A stretch of 64,000 bases of DNA from Streptococcus oralis (GTDB taxonomy: Bacteria; Bacillota; Bacilli; Lactobacillales; Streptococcaceae): assembly GCF_003943415.1 (NCBI RefSeq), contig NZ_RJPK01000001.1, positions 62,001 to 126,000 of the forward strand. The letters run 5' to 3'. Below the pieces are notes generated by a model that saw only the letters and a program-made list of their open reading frames with translations, searched no databases and was not told the DNA's origin. The translations under genes were made by a program, and so were the position numbers. This document shows, piece after piece, positions 9,364 to 20,094 of this stretch. Each line of letters begins with the position of its first letter. The first letter of the stretch is position 1.

Positions 9364-9533
9364 TGGAGCGCAGTATATTTGGATTTTTTACAGCTTTTTT
9401 GTGTATAATCTGTATTTTGACTGGAGCACAGGCTTTTCGTAAGAAGCGCTATGGACTGTCTGCCTTACTCTGGTTGAATGCTTTTACCAATCTGGTGAAC
9501 AGTGTCCACGCTTTTTATATGACCTTATTTTAG
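9363..9533 (+). CDS. Small membrane protein between folA and clpX (56 aa, unknown function)
   Basis: ATG 9363-9365 overlaps the folA stop by one base (TAATG), and the frame runs 56 codons to TAG. The product is hydrophobic with two probable membrane segments (about residues 3-22 and 31-50) separated by a basic RKKRYG turn. The coupled start, the intact frame and 31-bp spacing to clpX argue for a real gene rather than a spacer. I recall a small ORF at this position in pneumococcal genomes. No function can be inferred. Confidence 0.75.
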   Translation: MERSIFGFFTAFLCIICILTGAQAFRKKRYGLSALLWLNAFTNLVNSVHAFYMTLF

Positions 9534-9564
9534 ATAGAATGATAAATTAGAATGGAAGGAAATC

Positions 9565-10797
9565 ATGCCTACAAATAGGAAAAATGATATGATGGTTTAT
9601 TGCTCATTTTGTGGCAAAAGCCAAGAAGAAGTAAAGAAAATAATCGCTGGGAACAACGCCTTTATCTGTAATGAATGTGTGGAGTTGGCCCAGGAAATCA
9701 TTCGGGAGGAGTTGGCCGAGGAAGTTTTGGCAGACTTGTCTGAAGTACCAAAACCAATCGAACTCCTCAATATCTTAAATCACTATGTGATTGGTCAAGA
9801 TCGTGCCAAACGTGCCTTGGCAGTGGCGGTTTACAATCACTATAAACGCATCAATTTCCACGATACGCGTGAAGAGTCAGAAGATGTGGATTTGCAGAAG
9901 TCAAACATCTTGATGATTGGCCCAACTGGTTCTGGGAAAACCTTCCTTGCTCAGACTTTGGCTAAGAGCTTGAATGTGCCTTTTGCTATTGCGGATGCGA
10001 CAGCTCTGACTGAGGCTGGGTATGTGGGTGAGGATGTGGAAAATATCCTCCTCAAACTCTTGCAGGCCGCTGACTTTAACATCGAACGTGCAGAACGTGG
10101 GATTATCTACGTGGATGAAATTGATAAAATTGCCAAGAAGAGCGAGAATGTGTCTATCACACGTGACGTTTCTGGTGAAGGGGTGCAACAAGCTCTTCTC
10201 AAGATTATCGAGGGGACTGTAGCCAGCGTACCTCCTCAGGGTGGACGCAAACATCCACAACAAGAGATGATTCAGGTGGATACCAAGAATATCCTCTTCA
10301 TCGTGGGTGGTGCTTTTGACGGCATCGAAGAAATCGTTAAACAACGTTTGGGTGAAAAAGTTATTGGTTTCGGCCAAAATAATAAAGCGATTGATGAAAA
10401 CAGCTCCTACATGCAAGAAATCATCGCAGAAGACATTCAAAAATTCGGTATTATTCCAGAGTTGATTGGACGCTTGCCTGTCTTTGCTGCTCTTGAGCAA
10501 TTGACAGTCGATGACTTGGTTCGTATCTTGAAAGAGCCAAGAAATGCCTTGGTCAAACAATACCAAACCTTGCTTTCTTATGATGATGTTGAGTTGGAAT
10601 TTGACGATGAAGCCCTTCAAGAAATCGCAAATAAGGCTATCGAACGCAAAACTGGGGCGCGTGGTCTTCGCTCCATCATCGAAGAAACCATGCTAGATGT
10701 TATGTTTGAAGTACCGAGTCAGGAAAATGTGAAATTGGTCCGCATCACAAAAGAAGCTGTTGACGGAACGGAAAAGCCAATCCTAGAAACAGCCTAG
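9565..10797 (+). CDS. clpX: ATP-dependent Clp protease ATP-binding subunit ClpX
   Basis: AAA+ unfoldase that feeds substrates to ClpP. 410 aa. The N-terminal C4 zinc-binding domain has Cys 13, 16, 35 and 38; Walker A GPTGSGKT starts at about 119; Walker [11 protein letters not shown]; the ClpP-docking IGFG loop is near 267; sensor-2 GARGLRS near the end. GGAAGGA precedes ATG 9565. Located in the conserved folA-clpX-ysxC group; essential in pneumococcus according to published work. Confidence 0.96.
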   Translation: MPTNRKNDMMVYCSFCGKSQEEVKKIIAGNNAFICNECVELAQEIIREELAEEVLADLSEVPKPIELLNILNHYVIGQDRAKRALAVAVYNHYKRINFHDTREESEDVDLQKSNILMIGPTGSGKTFLAQTLAKSLNVPFAIADATALTEAGYVGEDVENILLKLLQAADFNIERAERGIIYVDEIDKIAKKSENVSITRDVSGEGVQQALLKIIEGTVASVPPQGGRKHPQQEMIQVDTKNILFIVGGAFDGIEEIVKQRLGEKVIGFGQNNKAIDENSSYMQEIIAEDIQKFGIIPELIGRLPVFAALEQLTVDDLVRILKEPRNALVKQYQTLLSYDDVELEFDDEALQEIANKAIERKTGARGLRSIIEETMLDVMFEVPSQENVKLVRITKEAVDGTEKPILETA

Positions 10798-10805
10798 AGG
10801 TGACT

Positions 10806-11393
10806 ATGGAAATCAATACACACAATGCTGAAATCTTGCTCAGTGCGGCCAACAAGTCCCACTATCCGCAGGATGAACTGCCAGAGATTGCCCTTGCAGG
10901 TCGTTCAAATGTTGGCAAGTCCAGCTTTATCAACACCATGCTCAACCGCAAGAATCTAGCCCGTACATCAGGGAAACCTGGGAAAACTCAGCTTCTAAAC
11001 TTCTTTAACATTGATGACAAGATGCGTTTTGTGGATGTACCTGGCTATGGTTATGCCCGCGTTTCTAAAAAGGAACGTGAAAAGTGGGGGCGCATGATTG
11101 AGGAGTACCTAACGACTCGGGAAAATCTCCGTGCGGTTGTCAGTCTAGTGGATCTCCGTCATGACCCGTCTGCAGATGATGTGCAGATGTACGAATTTCT
11201 CAAGTATTACGAGATTCCAGTTATCATCGTTGCGACCAAGGCGGATAAGATTCCTCGTGGTAAATGGAACAAGCACGAATCAGCAATCAAAAAGAAATTA
11301 AACTTCGACCCAAGTGACGACTTCATCCTCTTTTCATCTGTCAGCAAGGCAGGGATGGATCAGGCTTGGAATGCTATTTTAGAAAAATTATGA
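10806..11393 (+). CDS. ysxC: Ribosome biogenesis GTPase YsxC/EngB
   Basis: TRAFAC-class GTPase needed for 50S subunit assembly. 195 aa. G1 [10 protein letters not shown]3 DVPGYG and G4 TKADK motifs are complete. An in-frame GTG lies at 10800, but GAGGTGA is spaced for ATG 10806. Starts 8 nt after clpX, clearly in the same operon. Confidence 0.94.
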   Translation: MEINTHNAEILLSAANKSHYPQDELPEIALAGRSNVGKSSFINTMLNRKNLARTSGKPGKTQLLNFFNIDDKMRFVDVPGYGYARVSKKEREKWGRMIEEYLTTRENLRAVVSLVDLRHDPSADDVQMYEFLKYYEIPVIIVATKADKIPRGKWNKHESAIKKKLNFDPSDDFILFSSVSKAGMDQAWNAILEKL

Positions 11394-11401
11394 GGAAAAT
11401 A

Positions 11402-11782
11402 ATGGCAAAAACAATTCATACAGACAAAGCTCCAAAGGCTATTGGACCATATGTTCAAGGAAAAATCGTTGGCAATCTTTTGTTTGCTAGCGGTCAAGTT
11501 CCTCTTTCACCTGAAACTGGGGAAATAGTTGGAGAAACGATCCAAGAACAGACAGAGCAAGTTTTGAAAAATATCGGTGCTATTTTGACTGAAGCAGGAA
11601 CAGACTTTGACCATGTTGTCAAAACAACTTGCTTCTTGAGCGATATGAATGACTTTGTTCCTTTTAACGAGGTTTACCAAACGGCCTTTAAAGAGGAATT
11701 TCCAGCTCGTTCAGCTGTGGAAGTTGCACGTCTTCCTCGTGATGTAAAAGTCGAAATTGAAGTGATCGCAGAGATTGGATAA
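11402..11782 (+). CDS. ridA: RidA family reactive-intermediate (enamine/imine) deaminase
   Basis: 126 aa, the standard length of the RidA/YjgF/UK114 family, which hydrolyses 2-aminoacrylate-type intermediates released by PLP enzymes. The conserved Arg in ARSAVEVARLP and the KAIGPYVQG N-terminal motif are present. Start ATG 11402 is preceded by TGAGGA inside the end of ysxC; the upstream in-frame codons from 11366 lie within ysxC. Terminated just downstream. Confidence 0.9.
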   Translation: MAKTIHTDKAPKAIGPYVQGKIVGNLLFASGQVPLSPETGEIVGETIQEQTEQVLKNIGAILTEAGTDFDHVVKTTCFLSDMNDFVPFNEVYQTAFKEEFPARSAVEVARLPRDVKVEIEVIAEIG

Positions 11783-11790
11783 GCTAGTTG

Positions 11791-11816
11791 AAGTTTGGCT
11801 CTGCCAAACTTTTTTT
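11791..11816 (+). terminator. Terminator between ridA and rapZ
   Basis: 9-bp stem AAGTTTGGC / GCCAAACTT, 3-nt loop TCT, T-run to 11816. It is followed at once by TG-A-TATAAG, a possible extended -10 whose last bases overlap the rapZ ribosome binding site. Confidence 0.85.
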
Positions 11817-11833
11817 GATATAAGGAGAGATAG

Positions 11834-12724
11834 ATGACAAAAAAACAACTTCACCTAGTGATTGTAACAGGGATGAGTGGTGCAGGGAAAACGGTAGCCA
11901 TTCAGTCCTTCGAGGATTTGGGATATTTCACCATTGACAATATGCCACCAGCCCTCTTGCCGAAGTTTTTACAGTTGGTCGAGACCAAGGATGATGACCA
12001 CAAACTGGCCTTGGTAGTCGATATGCGGAGCCGTTCTTTCTTTTCAGAGATTCAGGCTGTTTTGGATGAATTGGAAAACCAAGACGATTTGGACTTCAAA
12101 GTCCTCTTTTTAGACGCAGCAGATAAGGAATTGGTCGCTCGTTACAAGGAAACTAGAAGAAGTCACCCTCTAGCAGCAGATGGTCGGATTTTAGATGGCA
12201 TCAAGCTAGAACGTGAACTCTTGGCACCTTTGAAAAATATGAGTCAAAACGTGGTGGATACGACAGAACTCACTCCTCGTGAACTTCGTAAAACCATTGC
12301 AGAGCAATTTTCGGACCAGGAACAAGCCCAGTCTTTCCGTATCGAAGTCATGTCTTTTGGATTCAAGTATGGTATCCCTATTGATGCAGATTTGGTCTTT
12401 GATGTTCGTTTCTTGCCAAACCCATACTACCTTCCGGAGCTCCGTAATCAGACAGGTGAGGATCAAGCAGTTTATGACTATGTGATGAATCATGAAGAGT
12501 CTGAAAGTTTCTATCAGCACTTACTCGCCTTGATTGAACCCATTTTGCCAAGTTACAAAAAAGAAGGCAAGTCTGTTTTAACCATCGCAGTAGGATGTAC
12601 AGGTGGACAGCACCGTAGTGTTGCCTTTGCCAAACGAATCGCTGAGGACCTTGCTAAAAACTGGCCTGTTAATGAAAGCCATCGTGACAAAGACCGAAGA
12701 AAGGAAACGGTAAACCGTTCATGA
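11834..12724 (+). CDS. rapZ: RNase adapter / nucleotide-binding protein RapZ (YvcJ)
   Basis: 296-aa P-loop protein: Walker A GMSGAGKT at residues 13-20, Walker B-like [10 protein letters not shown], and a C-terminal domain with [11 protein letters not shown]. In E. coli RapZ controls GlmS through small RNAs; in Firmicutes YvcJ binds nucleotides and affects competence, but its target is less clear. AAGGAGAG precedes the ATG. Its stop overlaps the yvcK start (ATGA), giving the conserved rapZ-yvcK-whiA trio. Confidence 0.94.
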   Translation: MTKKQLHLVIVTGMSGAGKTVAIQSFEDLGYFTIDNMPPALLPKFLQLVETKDDDHKLALVVDMRSRSFFSEIQAVLDELENQDDLDFKVLFLDAADKELVARYKETRRSHPLAADGRILDGIKLERELLAPLKNMSQNVVDTTELTPRELRKTIAEQFSDQEQAQSFRIEVMSFGFKYGIPIDADLVFDVRFLPNPYYLPELRNQTGEDQAVYDYVMNHEESESFYQHLLALIEPILPSYKKEGKSVLTIAVGCTGGQHRSVAFAKRIAEDLAKNWPVNESHRDKDRRKETVNRS

Positions 12725-13698
12725 GAAAACCAAAAATAACGGTGATTGGTGGAGGAACTGGTATCCCCGTCATTTTAAAAAGTTTGCGGGAAAAGGATGT
12801 TGACATCGCAGCCATCGTAACGGTAGCTGATGATGGTGGCTCTTCTGGTGAGCTAAGAAAGAATATCCAACAGCTGACACCACCAGGTGATCTTCGTAAT
12901 GTTCTGGTAGCCATGTCAGATATGCCTAAGTTTTATGAGAAGGTTTTTCAGTACCGTTTCTCAGAAGAGGCTGGCGCTTTTGCGGGTCATCCGCTAGGAA
13001 ATATCATCATAGCAGGCCTTTCTGAGATGCAAGGATCTACCTACAATGCTATGCAATTACTCAGTAAATTCTTTCACACAACAGGAAAGATCTACCCCTC
13101 AAGCGATCATCCTTTGACACTGCATGCAGTCTTTAAAGACGGTTCTGAGGTGGCAGGTGAGAGCCACATTGCAGATCATCCAGGTATGATCGACCATGTC
13201 TATGTGACCAATACCTTGGATGATGAAACACCCCAAGCCAGCCGTCGAGTAGTCAATACCATTCTCGAGAGTGACATGATCGTCTTGGGGCCTGGTTCCC
13301 TCTTTACATCGATTTTGCCCAATATTGTCATCGAGGAGATCGGGCAGGCTCTCTTAGAGACCAAGGCGGAGATAGCCTATGTCTGCAATATCATGACCCA
13401 GCGTGGGGAAACAGAGCACTTTTCAGACAGTGACCACGTGGAAGTCCTCCATCGACACTTAGGTCGGCCTTTTATTGATACGGTCTTGGTCAATATCGAG
13501 AAGGTTCCTAGAGAATACATGAATACCAACCGTTTTGATGAGTATTTGGTTCAGGTGGAGCATGACTTTGCTGGTCTTTGCAAGCAGGTCCCTCGTGTGA
13601 TTTCATCCAACTTCCTTCGTTTGGAAAATGGAGGAGCCTTCCATGATGGGGATTTGATTGTGGATGAATTGATGCGCATCATTCAGGTGAGAAAATGA
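12721..13698 (+). CDS. yvcK: Gluconeogenesis factor YvcK/GlmR family protein
   Basis: 325-aa UPF0052/CofD-like protein that binds UDP-GlcNAc and, in Bacillus, stimulates GlmS on gluconeogenic carbon sources. N-terminal [15 protein letters not shown] and [12 protein letters not shown] are family hallmarks; [12 protein letters not shown] is the central nucleotide-sugar loop. Overlaps rapZ and whiA by 4 bp each (ATGA), so translation is coupled. The same window carries glmM (17404), another step in UDP-GlcNAc synthesis. Confidence 0.94.
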   Translation: MRKPKITVIGGGTGIPVILKSLREKDVDIAAIVTVADDGGSSGELRKNIQQLTPPGDLRNVLVAMSDMPKFYEKVFQYRFSEEAGAFAGHPLGNIIIAGLSEMQGSTYNAMQLLSKFFHTTGKIYPSSDHPLTLHAVFKDGSEVAGESHIADHPGMIDHVYVTNTLDDETPQASRRVVNTILESDMIVLGPGSLFTSILPNIVIEEIGQALLETKAEIAYVCNIMTQRGETEHFSDSDHVEVLHRHLGRPFIDTVLVNIEKVPREYMNTNRFDEYLVQVEHDFAGLCKQVPRVISSNFLRLENGGAFHDGDLIVDELMRIIQVRK

Positions 13699-14606
13699 GT
13701 TTTACAGTTGCAGTAAAAGAGGAAATTCTTGGTCAACACCATCTCAGTCGTTATGAACTGTCGGCCATCATCAAGATGTCAGGTAGTATTGGTCTCTCGA
13801 CTTCAGGCTTGACCTTGTCAGTTGTAACTGAAAATGCTAAGTTAGCTCGGCACCTTTATGAGTCCTTTCTCCATTTTTATGAGATTAAGTCTGAGATTCG
13901 ACACCATCAGAGAAGCAATCTTCGTAAGAATCGTGTCTATACGGTCTATACAGATGAGAGGGTGCAGGAGCTTTTAGCTGATTTGCGGCTTGCGGATTCC
14001 TTCTTTGGTTTGGAAACAGGCATCGATCCTGATATTTTAGCAGATGAGGAGGCTGGACGTGCTTACTTATGTGGGGCCTTTCTGGCAAATGGTAGCATCC
14101 GAGATCCTGAGTCTGGCAAGTACCAGTTGGAGATTAGTTCTGTTTATCTGGACCATGCCCAAGGACTGGCCTCTCTCCTTCAGCAGTTTTTGCTGGACGC
14201 CAAGGTTATTGAGCGCAAGAAAGGTGCAGTTACCTATCTCCAACGTGCAGAAGACATCATGGATTTTTTGATCGTGATTGGGGCCATGCTGGCGCGTGAT
14301 AATTTTGAGCGCGTCAAGATTTTGCGTGAAACCCGTAATGATCTCAATCGAGCCAATAACGCTGAAACAGCCAATATCGCTCGAACGGTTTCTGCTAGTA
14401 TGAAGACTATCAACAATATCAGTAAAATCAAAGATAGAATGGGTTTGGAAAATTTACCCGTGGATTTGCAAGAGGTAGCGCAGTTGCGAATTCAGCACCC
14501 AGACTACTCTATCCAGCAGTTGGCAGATAGCCTGAGCAATCCCCTGACTAAAAGTGGTGTCAATCACAGACTCAGAAAAATAAACAAGATTGCAGATGAA
14601 CTATAA
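13695..14606 (+). CDS. whiA: DNA-binding protein WhiA
   Basis: 303 aa. Fusion of a degenerate LAGLIDADG homing-endonuclease-like fold (N-terminal two thirds, with [12 protein letters not shown]) and a C-terminal helix-turn-helix ([16 protein letters not shown] ... [10 protein letters not shown]). Controls sporulation genes in Streptomyces and affects cell division in Bacillus; the streptococcal target is unknown. Last gene of the trio, followed by a bidirectional terminator. Confidence 0.94.
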   Translation: MSFTVAVKEEILGQHHLSRYELSAIIKMSGSIGLSTSGLTLSVVTENAKLARHLYESFLHFYEIKSEIRHHQRSNLRKNRVYTVYTDERVQELLADLRLADSFFGLETGIDPDILADEEAGRAYLCGAFLANGSIRDPESGKYQLEISSVYLDHAQGLASLLQQFLLDAKVIERKKGAVTYLQRAEDIMDFLIVIGAMLARDNFERVKILRETRNDLNRANNAETANIARTVSASMKTINNISKIKDRMGLENLPVDLQEVAQLRIQHPDYSIQQLADSLSNPLTKSGVNHRLRKINKIADEL

Positions 14607-14637
14607 AACCACGGATTGTTCAATCCGTGGTTGTTTT
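14607..14637. terminator. Bidirectional terminator between whiA and the ferredoxin-NADP reductase gene
   Basis: 11-bp stem AACCACGGATT / AATCCGTGGTT with a 4-nt GTTC loop. T-rich sequence follows on the plus strand, and TTTTATAG follows on the minus strand, serving the two convergent genes. Confidence 0.85.
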
Positions 14638-14638
14638 C

Positions 14639-15607
14639 TTATAAACTTGTTGAGTGTTTTGGTTGCACTTTTTGGTCAGGGTCGATGTAGTTGATGGCAT
14701 TGTTAATAGCAGTTGGAGCTTCACCCAGTCCTGTAGCGATTAAATCAATCTTACCTTCATAGTAGCAGCAGTCCCCAATGGCATAGATACCCTCTTGGCT
14801 GGATTCTTGCTTGCTGTTGACGATAATCTTGTGACGGTTGAGGTCCAGACCCCAATTTTTAAGATTGCCGACAGATGATTTGAAACCATAGTTGACAAAG
14901 AGGTGGTCTACCTCAATAGTTTCAGTTTCATCTGATTTAACTTTTGTGATTTCCAGTTTATCGAGTATTTTTCCATTTCCAAGGAGTTGGCTAGGAACGA
15001 ACGGTGTCTTAATGGTTACAGATGATTCTTGTAGAGCTTGCACACTGTGTTCCAAGGCGCGGAAGTTATCTCGACGGTGAACAAGTGTAGTTGGCGCAAT
15101 TTTTTCAAAAGCTAGAGCCCAGTCCACTGCTGAGTCCCCACCACCAAGGATGGTCACTTTCTTGCCAGCATATTGCTGAATGTTGGAAACGTGGTAGTGG
15201 ATATTTTCATAGTCCTCAACACCCTCTAATTCAAGCGGTCGTGGTTTAAAGGCGCCACCACCCATGGCAATGATGACTGTTTTAGTCAGGTGGCTTCCTT
15301 TGTTGGTTTGAATTGTAAAACCTTGATCTTGTTTCTCGATTTCAAGAACGGTTTCGTTGAGATGAACAGGTGTTTCAAAGCCGTTTAGCTGTTCAATCAA
15401 GCGATTGGTCAACTCTTCTCCAGTTAAGTTTGGAAAACCTGGCACATCAAGGATTTGCTTCTCAGGGTAGAGGATGGCTGGTTGACCACCGAGCTGGGGA
15501 AGAGAGTCGATGATTTGGACTTTGGCTTGGCGTAAGTGGGCGTAAAAGGCAGCAAAGAGACCGACGGGACCGCCACCTACAATGGTAATGTCATAGAGTT
15601 GAGACAT
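14639..15607 (-). CDS. Ferredoxin-NADP(+) reductase, thioredoxin-reductase-like type (YumC family)
   Basis: 322-aa flavoprotein. FAD-binding GGGPVGLFAA at about residues 11-20, NADPH-binding GGGDSAVDWA near 165 and the second FAD motif GIYAIGDC near 275 are present. The CxxC redox pair of thioredoxin reductase is missing, as expected for the YumC-type FNR that transfers electrons between NADPH and ferredoxin or flavodoxin. The small ferredoxin at 7312-7515 is a plausible partner. GAAGGAGAAAT precedes the ATG on the minus strand. Confidence 0.92.
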   Translation of the reverse strand: MSQLYDITIVGGGPVGLFAAFYAHLRQAKVQIIDSLPQLGGQPAILYPEKQILDVPGFPNLTGEELTNRLIEQLNGFETPVHLNETVLEIEKQDQGFTIQTNKGSHLTKTVIIAMGGGAFKPRPLELEGVEDYENIHYHVSNIQQYAGKKVTILGGGDSAVDWALAFEKIAPTTLVHRRDNFRALEHSVQALQESSVTIKTPFVPSQLLGNGKILDKLEITKVKSDETETIEVDHLFVNYGFKSSVGNLKNWGLDLNRHKIIVNSKQESSQEGIYAIGDCCYYEGKIDLIATGLGEAPTAINNAINYIDPDQKVQPKHSTSL

Positions 15608-15698
15608 GATTTCTCCTTCGTTTTTTCTAGTCAGTTTATTTTATCATATTTTTAATCAAATTAAAATGAAGTAGGATAGGGAAAAAATTGTTAGAAAA

Positions 15699-15707
15699 TG
15701 GTATAAT
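15699..15707 (+). promoter_or_regulatory. Extended -10 promoter of the cdaA-cdaR-glmM operon
   Basis: TG-G-TATAAT, followed by a short leader with the strong AGGAGG that sets the cdaA start at 15744. Confidence 0.65.
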
Positions 15708-15743
15708 AGGACGGAACGTGTTTTGACAGGGAGGAGGCCAAGG

Positions 15744-16601
15744 ATGAATTTTCAACAATTATCCAATTTACAGTACTGGACGAGTTTGTTTTCAAGTCCT
15801 TGGAGTATAGTCACCAATCTGATTGATATTCTCATTGTGACTTACATTTTGTATCATTTTACAAAGGCCATTGCAGGGACTAAAATCATGATCTTGGTGC
15901 GGGGAGTTTTGGTCTTCATTCTAGCTCAAATTCTCTCCAATATGATTGGTTTAACGACCATTTCTTGGTTGATCAATCAAATCATCACCTATGGGGTCAT
16001 TGCAGCAGTAGTCATCTTTTCACCGGAGATTCGGACGGGTCTAGAGCGGTTGGGCCGGGCTACTGATTTCTTCTCCAATGCACCTATTAGTGCAGAAGAG
16101 CAGATGATTCGTGCCTTTGTGAAATCAGTCGAATACATGAGCCCGCGTAAAATTGGTGCTCTGGTAGCTGTTCAGCGAGTGAGAACTTTACAGGAATACA
16201 TCTCGACGGGGATTTCCCTAGATGCCAAGATTTCAGCTGAATTGCTCATCAATATTTTTATTCCTAACACTCCCTTGCACGATGGAGCGGTCATTATCCG
16301 AGAAGATCGGATTGCTGTTACTTCAGCCTACTTGCCACTAACTGAAAATACAGAGATTTCCAAAGAGTTTGGAACACGGCATAGGGCGGCGATTGGTTTG
16401 TCGGAAGTATCGGATGCTCTTACCTTTGTGGTTTCGGAGGAAACAGGTGGAATCTCAATCACCTATAATGGAGTCTTTAAGCACGATTTGACCTTGGAAG
16501 AGTTTGAATCGGAGTTAAGAAGAATCTTGCTTCCAACATCAGAGAAAAAACAAGGTCTGAAAGATCGTTTGCTAGGAGGATTGAAACATGAGAAAAAATA
16601 G
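15744..16601 (+). CDS. cdaA: Diadenylate cyclase CdaA (c-di-AMP synthase)
   Basis: Makes cyclic di-AMP from two ATP; the main DAC enzyme in streptococci. 285 aa: three transmembrane helices in the first ~95 residues, then the DAC domain with the LHDGA motif (Asp near 180) and GTRHRAA (near 210), both catalytic signatures. Start: an in-frame TTG lies at 15723, but AGGAGG spaces to ATG 15744. Overlaps cdaR by 14 bp; the order cdaA-cdaR-glmM is conserved and the three proteins are reported to form a complex. Confidence 0.95.
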   Translation: MNFQQLSNLQYWTSLFSSPWSIVTNLIDILIVTYILYHFTKAIAGTKIMILVRGVLVFILAQILSNMIGLTTISWLINQIITYGVIAAVVIFSPEIRTGLERLGRATDFFSNAPISAEEQMIRAFVKSVEYMSPRKIGALVAVQRVRTLQEYISTGISLDAKISAELLINIFIPNTPLHDGAVIIREDRIAVTSAYLPLTENTEISKEFGTRHRAAIGLSEVSDALTFVVSEETGGISITYNGVFKHDLTLEEFESELRRILLPTSEKKQGLKDRLLGGLKHEKK

Positions 16602-17373
16602 TCTTTATATTATTTCTTCCTTCTTTTTCGCCTGCATCCTTTTTATCTATGCGACTTCAACAAACTATCAGAATAATAATAGTGCCAGACAGGTGCGGAC
16701 GGAGACTTATACAAACACAGTTCTTAATGTCCCAATTGATATTCAGTATGACAGTGATCAGTACTTTATTAGTGGTTTTACATCTGAAGTGACCGTCTTT
16801 CTGACTGGGTCAAACAGAGTTGCTTTGGCGAGTGAGATGCAGGAAAGTACTCGAAAATTCAAGGTCAAAGCTGACTTAACCAATGCCAGTGTAGGGACCA
16901 TCGAAGTTCCTCTAACCATTGAAAATTTACCGAGTGGTTTGACCGCTGTTGCAACTCCGCAAAAGATAACAGTCAAGGTCGGTAAAAAAGCAAAACGAGA
17001 TAATGTAATCGTTGTGCCGGAGATTGACCCTAGCCAGATTGATTCTCGTGTGAAAATTGATACAGTCACTGTGTCAGATGAAAAAGTAACGGTTACTAGT
17101 GATGAGGAAACTCTCTCTAGAGTAGATCGTGTCATTGCCATCTTGCCAACGAGTGAACGGATAACAGGTAACTATTCGGCTTCTGTTCCTCTACAAGCAG
17201 TCGATAAAAATGGAAATGTCTTGCCAAGCGTCATTATGCCATTTGACACTACAATGAAAATTACAACAAAAACAGCAGCGTCTAGTTCGAGTAACTCGTC
17301 AACAAGTTCCTCAGAGGGCAGTTCGTCTTCAACGAGTTCAGAAACGAAACCAGACTCGTCTAAACAAGAATAA
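16588..17373 (+). CDS. cdaR: CdaA regulator CdaR (YbbR-domain protein)
   Basis: 261 aa. An N-terminal signal-anchor helix (about residues 6-23) followed by YbbR beta-domains outside the membrane, and a Ser-rich tail of about 35 residues. CdaR modulates CdaA in Listeria and Bacillus. Streptococcal versions are short, with fewer YbbR repeats. AGGAGG inside cdaA serves ATG 16588. Confidence 0.9.
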   Translation: MRKNSLYIISSFFFACILFIYATSTNYQNNNSARQVRTETYTNTVLNVPIDIQYDSDQYFISGFTSEVTVFLTGSNRVALASEMQESTRKFKVKADLTNASVGTIEVPLTIENLPSGLTAVATPQKITVKVGKKAKRDNVIVVPEIDPSQIDSRVKIDTVTVSDEKVTVTSDEETLSRVDRVIAILPTSERITGNYSASVPLQAVDKNGNVLPSVIMPFDTTMKITTKTAASSSSNSSTSSSEGSSSSTSSETKPDSSKQE

Positions 17374-17403
17374 ACAAAATAGTAGAAAAGGATGATTAAC
17401 AAA

Positions 17404-18756
17404 ATGGGTAAATATTTTGGGACTGATGGAGTCCGTGGAGAAGCAAACGTAGAATTGACGCCAGAATTGGCCTTTAAATTGGGTCGTTTTGGAGGTTATG
17501 TCCTCAGTCAACACGAAACGGAAGCCCCTAAAGTCTTTGTAGGACGTGATACACGTATCTCAGGAGAAATGCTAGAATCTGCCTTGGTAGCGGGTCTCCT
17601 CTCAGTAGGGATTCACGTCTACAAACTCGGTGTCCTTGCAACACCAGCAGTAGCTTATTTGGTTAAAACTGAGGGAGCTAGTGCGGGTGTCATGATTTCA
17701 GCGAGTCACAACCCAGCCCTTGATAATGGAATTAAGTTCTTTGGTGGAGATGGCTTTAAGCTTGACGACGACAAAGAAGCAGAAATTGAAGCCTTGCTAG
17801 ATGCTACAGAAGACACTCTTCCTCGTCCAAGTGCCGAAGGCTTGGGAACCTTAGTGGACTATCCAGAAGGCTTACGTAAGTACGAGGGCTACCTTGTTTC
17901 AACTGGAACTCCTCTTGAGGGAATGAAAGTGGCCTTGGACACAGCAAACGGTGCAGCGTCTACAAGTGCCCGTCAGATTTTCGCTGATCTGGGTGCCCAG
18001 TTGACAGTTATTGGTGAGACACCAGATGGTCTTAATATCAACTTGAATGTGGGTTCTACACATCCAGAAGCTCTTCAAGAAGTGGTCAAAGAAAGCCAGT
18101 CAGCTATTGGTTTGGCCTTTGACGGAGACAGTGACCGCTTGATTGCTGTTGATGAAAATGGCGATATCGTTGATGGTGACAAGATCATGTACATCATCGG
18201 GAAATACCTTTCTGAAAAAGGCCAGTTGGCTCAAAACACCATCGTGACAACCGTCATGTCTAACCTTGGTTTCCATAAGGCATTGGATAGTGCTGGCATT
18301 AACAAAGCAGTGACTGCTGTTGGTGACCGCTATGTCGTTGAAGAAATGAGAAAATCAGGCTACAACCTTGGTGGTGAACAGTCTGGTCACGTTATCTTGA
18401 TGGATTACAATACAACAGGTGATGGTCAATTATCAGCTGTCCAATTGACTAAGATCATGAAAGAAACAGGTAAGAGCTTGTCTCAACTGGCATCAGAAGT
18501 GACGATTTACCCACAAAAACTGGTCAATATCCGAGTGGAAAATGCCATGAAAGAAAAAGCCATGGAAGTACCAGCCATCAAAGCGATTATCGAAAAGATG
18601 GAAGAAGAAATGGCAGGCAACGGCCGCATCCTAGTTCGCCCAAGTGGAACGGAACCCCTCTTGCGTGTCATGGCGGAAGCTCCTACAACAGAAGAAGTCA
18701 ACTACTATGTAGATACGATTGCTGCTGTGGTTAAAGATGAAATCGGTATTGACTAA
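17404..18756 (+). CDS. glmM: Phosphoglucosamine mutase GlmM
   Basis: Converts glucosamine-6-P to glucosamine-1-P for UDP-GlcNAc and peptidoglycan. 450 aa. Active-site Ser101 in ISASHNP, metal-binding DGDSDR, sugar-binding GGEQSGH and phosphate-binding RPSGTEP are all present. In-frame ATG at 17392 overlaps the AAAGGATG ribosome binding site, so MGKYFGTDG at 17404 is the start. In other Firmicutes GlmM inhibits CdaA, linking wall precursors to c-di-AMP. Confidence 0.95.
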   Translation: MGKYFGTDGVRGEANVELTPELAFKLGRFGGYVLSQHETEAPKVFVGRDTRISGEMLESALVAGLLSVGIHVYKLGVLATPAVAYLVKTEGASAGVMISASHNPALDNGIKFFGGDGFKLDDDKEAEIEALLDATEDTLPRPSAEGLGTLVDYPEGLRKYEGYLVSTGTPLEGMKVALDTANGAASTSARQIFADLGAQLTVIGETPDGLNINLNVGSTHPEALQEVVKESQSAIGLAFDGDSDRLIAVDENGDIVDGDKIMYIIGKYLSEKGQLAQNTIVTTVMSNLGFHKALDSAGINKAVTAVGDRYVVEEMRKSGYNLGGEQSGHVILMDYNTTGDGQLSAVQLTKIMKETGKSLSQLASEVTIYPQKLVNIRVENAMKEKAMEVPAIKAIIEKMEEEMAGNGRILVRPSGTEPLLRVMAEAPTTEEVNYYVDTIAAVVKDEIGID

Positions 18757-18788
18757 AACCTAGAAAACTAGATGAAATGATAAAAATG

Positions 18789-18797
18789 TGGTACAAT
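18789..18797 (+). promoter_or_regulatory. Extended -10 promoter before the DUF1149 gene
   Basis: TG-G-TACAAT, 32 nt before ATG 18830. Likely drives DUF1149-degV-dapB-cca-uup. Confidence 0.55.
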
Positions 18798-18829
18798 TGC
18801 ATAGTAAATTGTAGCAATGGGAGAGAAAA

Positions 18830-19204
18830 ATGAATCTTAAACGAGAACAAGAATTTGTTAGCCAGTATCACTTTGATGCTCGTAACTTTGAATGGGAAAA
18901 TGAAAATGGAGCTCCTGAAACCAAGGTAGACGTGAACTTTCAGCTACTCCAACATGACCAAGAAAACCAAGTGACTTCGCTAGTTGTTATCTTGAGTTTC
19001 ATGATTGTCTTTGACAAATTCGTCATCAGCGGAACAATTTCTCAAGTTAACCATGTGGAAGGTCGTATTGTCAACGAACCAAGTGAATTTAACCAAGAAG
19101 AAGTTGAAACCTTGGCACGTCCATGTTTGAACATGCTTAACCGTTTGACGTATGAAGTAACAGAAATCGCCTTGGATCTTCCAGGGATCAATTTGGAGTT
19201 TTAG
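18830..19204 (+). CDS. DUF1149 family protein (SecB-like fold predicted)
   Basis: 124-aa acidic cytoplasmic protein of the DUF1149 family found in Lactobacillales. There are no catalytic motifs. Family members have been compared to SecB-type chaperones, but no role is shown here. GGGAGAG precedes the ATG; degV begins 2 nt after the stop. Confidence 0.82.
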   Translation: MNLKREQEFVSQYHFDARNFEWENENGAPETKVDVNFQLLQHDQENQVTSLVVILSFMIVFDKFVISGTISQVNHVEGRIVNEPSEFNQEEVETLARPCLNMLNRLTYEVTEIALDLPGINLEF

Positions 19205-19206
19205 TC

Positions 19207-20055
19207 ATGAAATTAGCTGTCATTACAGATTCTTCAGCCTATTTAGAGGAGAAGACGCTGCAAAGAGAGAATCTATTTATCTTGGATATTCCTGTCAATA
19301 TCGATGGGGAGGAGTATGTCGAAGGTGTGAATCTGACTGCTGAGGAATTTTATCAAAAAATGGCTCAGTCTGCAGAATTGCCTAAAACTAGTCAACCAAG
19401 TATTGCCAAATTGGATGAGATTCTAAGTTCCTTGAAAGATGAAGGCTATACCCATGTCTTGGGCCTCTTTCTTTCATCAGGAATTTCAGGCTTTTATCAG
19501 AACATCCAATACATGTTGGATGAGTATGATGGCTTGACCATTGCCTTTCCAGATACCCATATCACAAGTTCCCCTCTAGGATTTATGGTGGAGAGTGCCT
19601 TTGAATGGGCAGAACAGGGCGATGATTTTGCCCAGATTCAGGAGAAGTTGGCTATCCAAATTGCTGATAATTCAGCCTTTATCATAGTAGACGACCTTGA
19701 TCACTTGGTTAAGGGAGGCCGTTTGTCAAATGGGGCAGCTGTCTTAGGGAATCTCCTCAGTATCAAGCCTATCCTCTACTTTAATGACCAAGGGGTGATT
19801 GAAGTTTACGAAAAAGTTCGTACGGAAAAGAAGGCAACTAAACGTTTGGTGGAAATCATCAAAGAGTTGACAAAAGATGGGGACTACCGTATTACAGTCA
19901 TTCATGGTAACGCACCTCAAAAGGCGGCAGATTTGCGCCAACTCTTGATTGAGAGTGGTGTGACTTCTGAGATTCCAATTGTTAGCTTTGGTAGTGTCAT
20001 TGGAACCCACCTTGGAGAAGGCAGTATTGCCTTGAGCTATACACCAATCGTCTAA
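19207..20055 (+). CDS. DegV family fatty-acid-binding protein
   Basis: 282 aa. The N-terminal [11 protein letters not shown], the SQPS motif ([14 protein letters not shown]) and the lipid-carboxylate contact region near [10 protein letters not shown] are typical of DegV/FakB proteins. FakB proteins present fatty acids to the kinase FakA; whether this paralogue does so, and which chain it prefers, cannot be told. Confidence 0.88.
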   Translation: MKLAVITDSSAYLEEKTLQRENLFILDIPVNIDGEEYVEGVNLTAEEFYQKMAQSAELPKTSQPSIAKLDEILSSLKDEGYTHVLGLFLSSGISGFYQNIQYMLDEYDGLTIAFPDTHITSSPLGFMVESAFEWAEQGDDFAQIQEKLAIQIADNSAFIIVDDLDHLVKGGRLSNGAAVLGNLLSIKPILYFNDQGVIEVYEKVRTEKKATKRLVEIIKELTKDGDYRITVIHGNAPQKAADLRQLLIESGVTSEIPIVSFGSVIGTHLGEGSIALSYTPIV

Positions 20056-20094
20056 ATTGTTCTTACAAGCTTTGTATCTTAGACAGGAGTAGAG

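Noticed and set aside
9901..10620. 239-codon minus-strand open frame inside clpX
   Set aside because: Exactly antisense to a fully conserved gene, no promoter or ribosome binding site, no recognisable domain.
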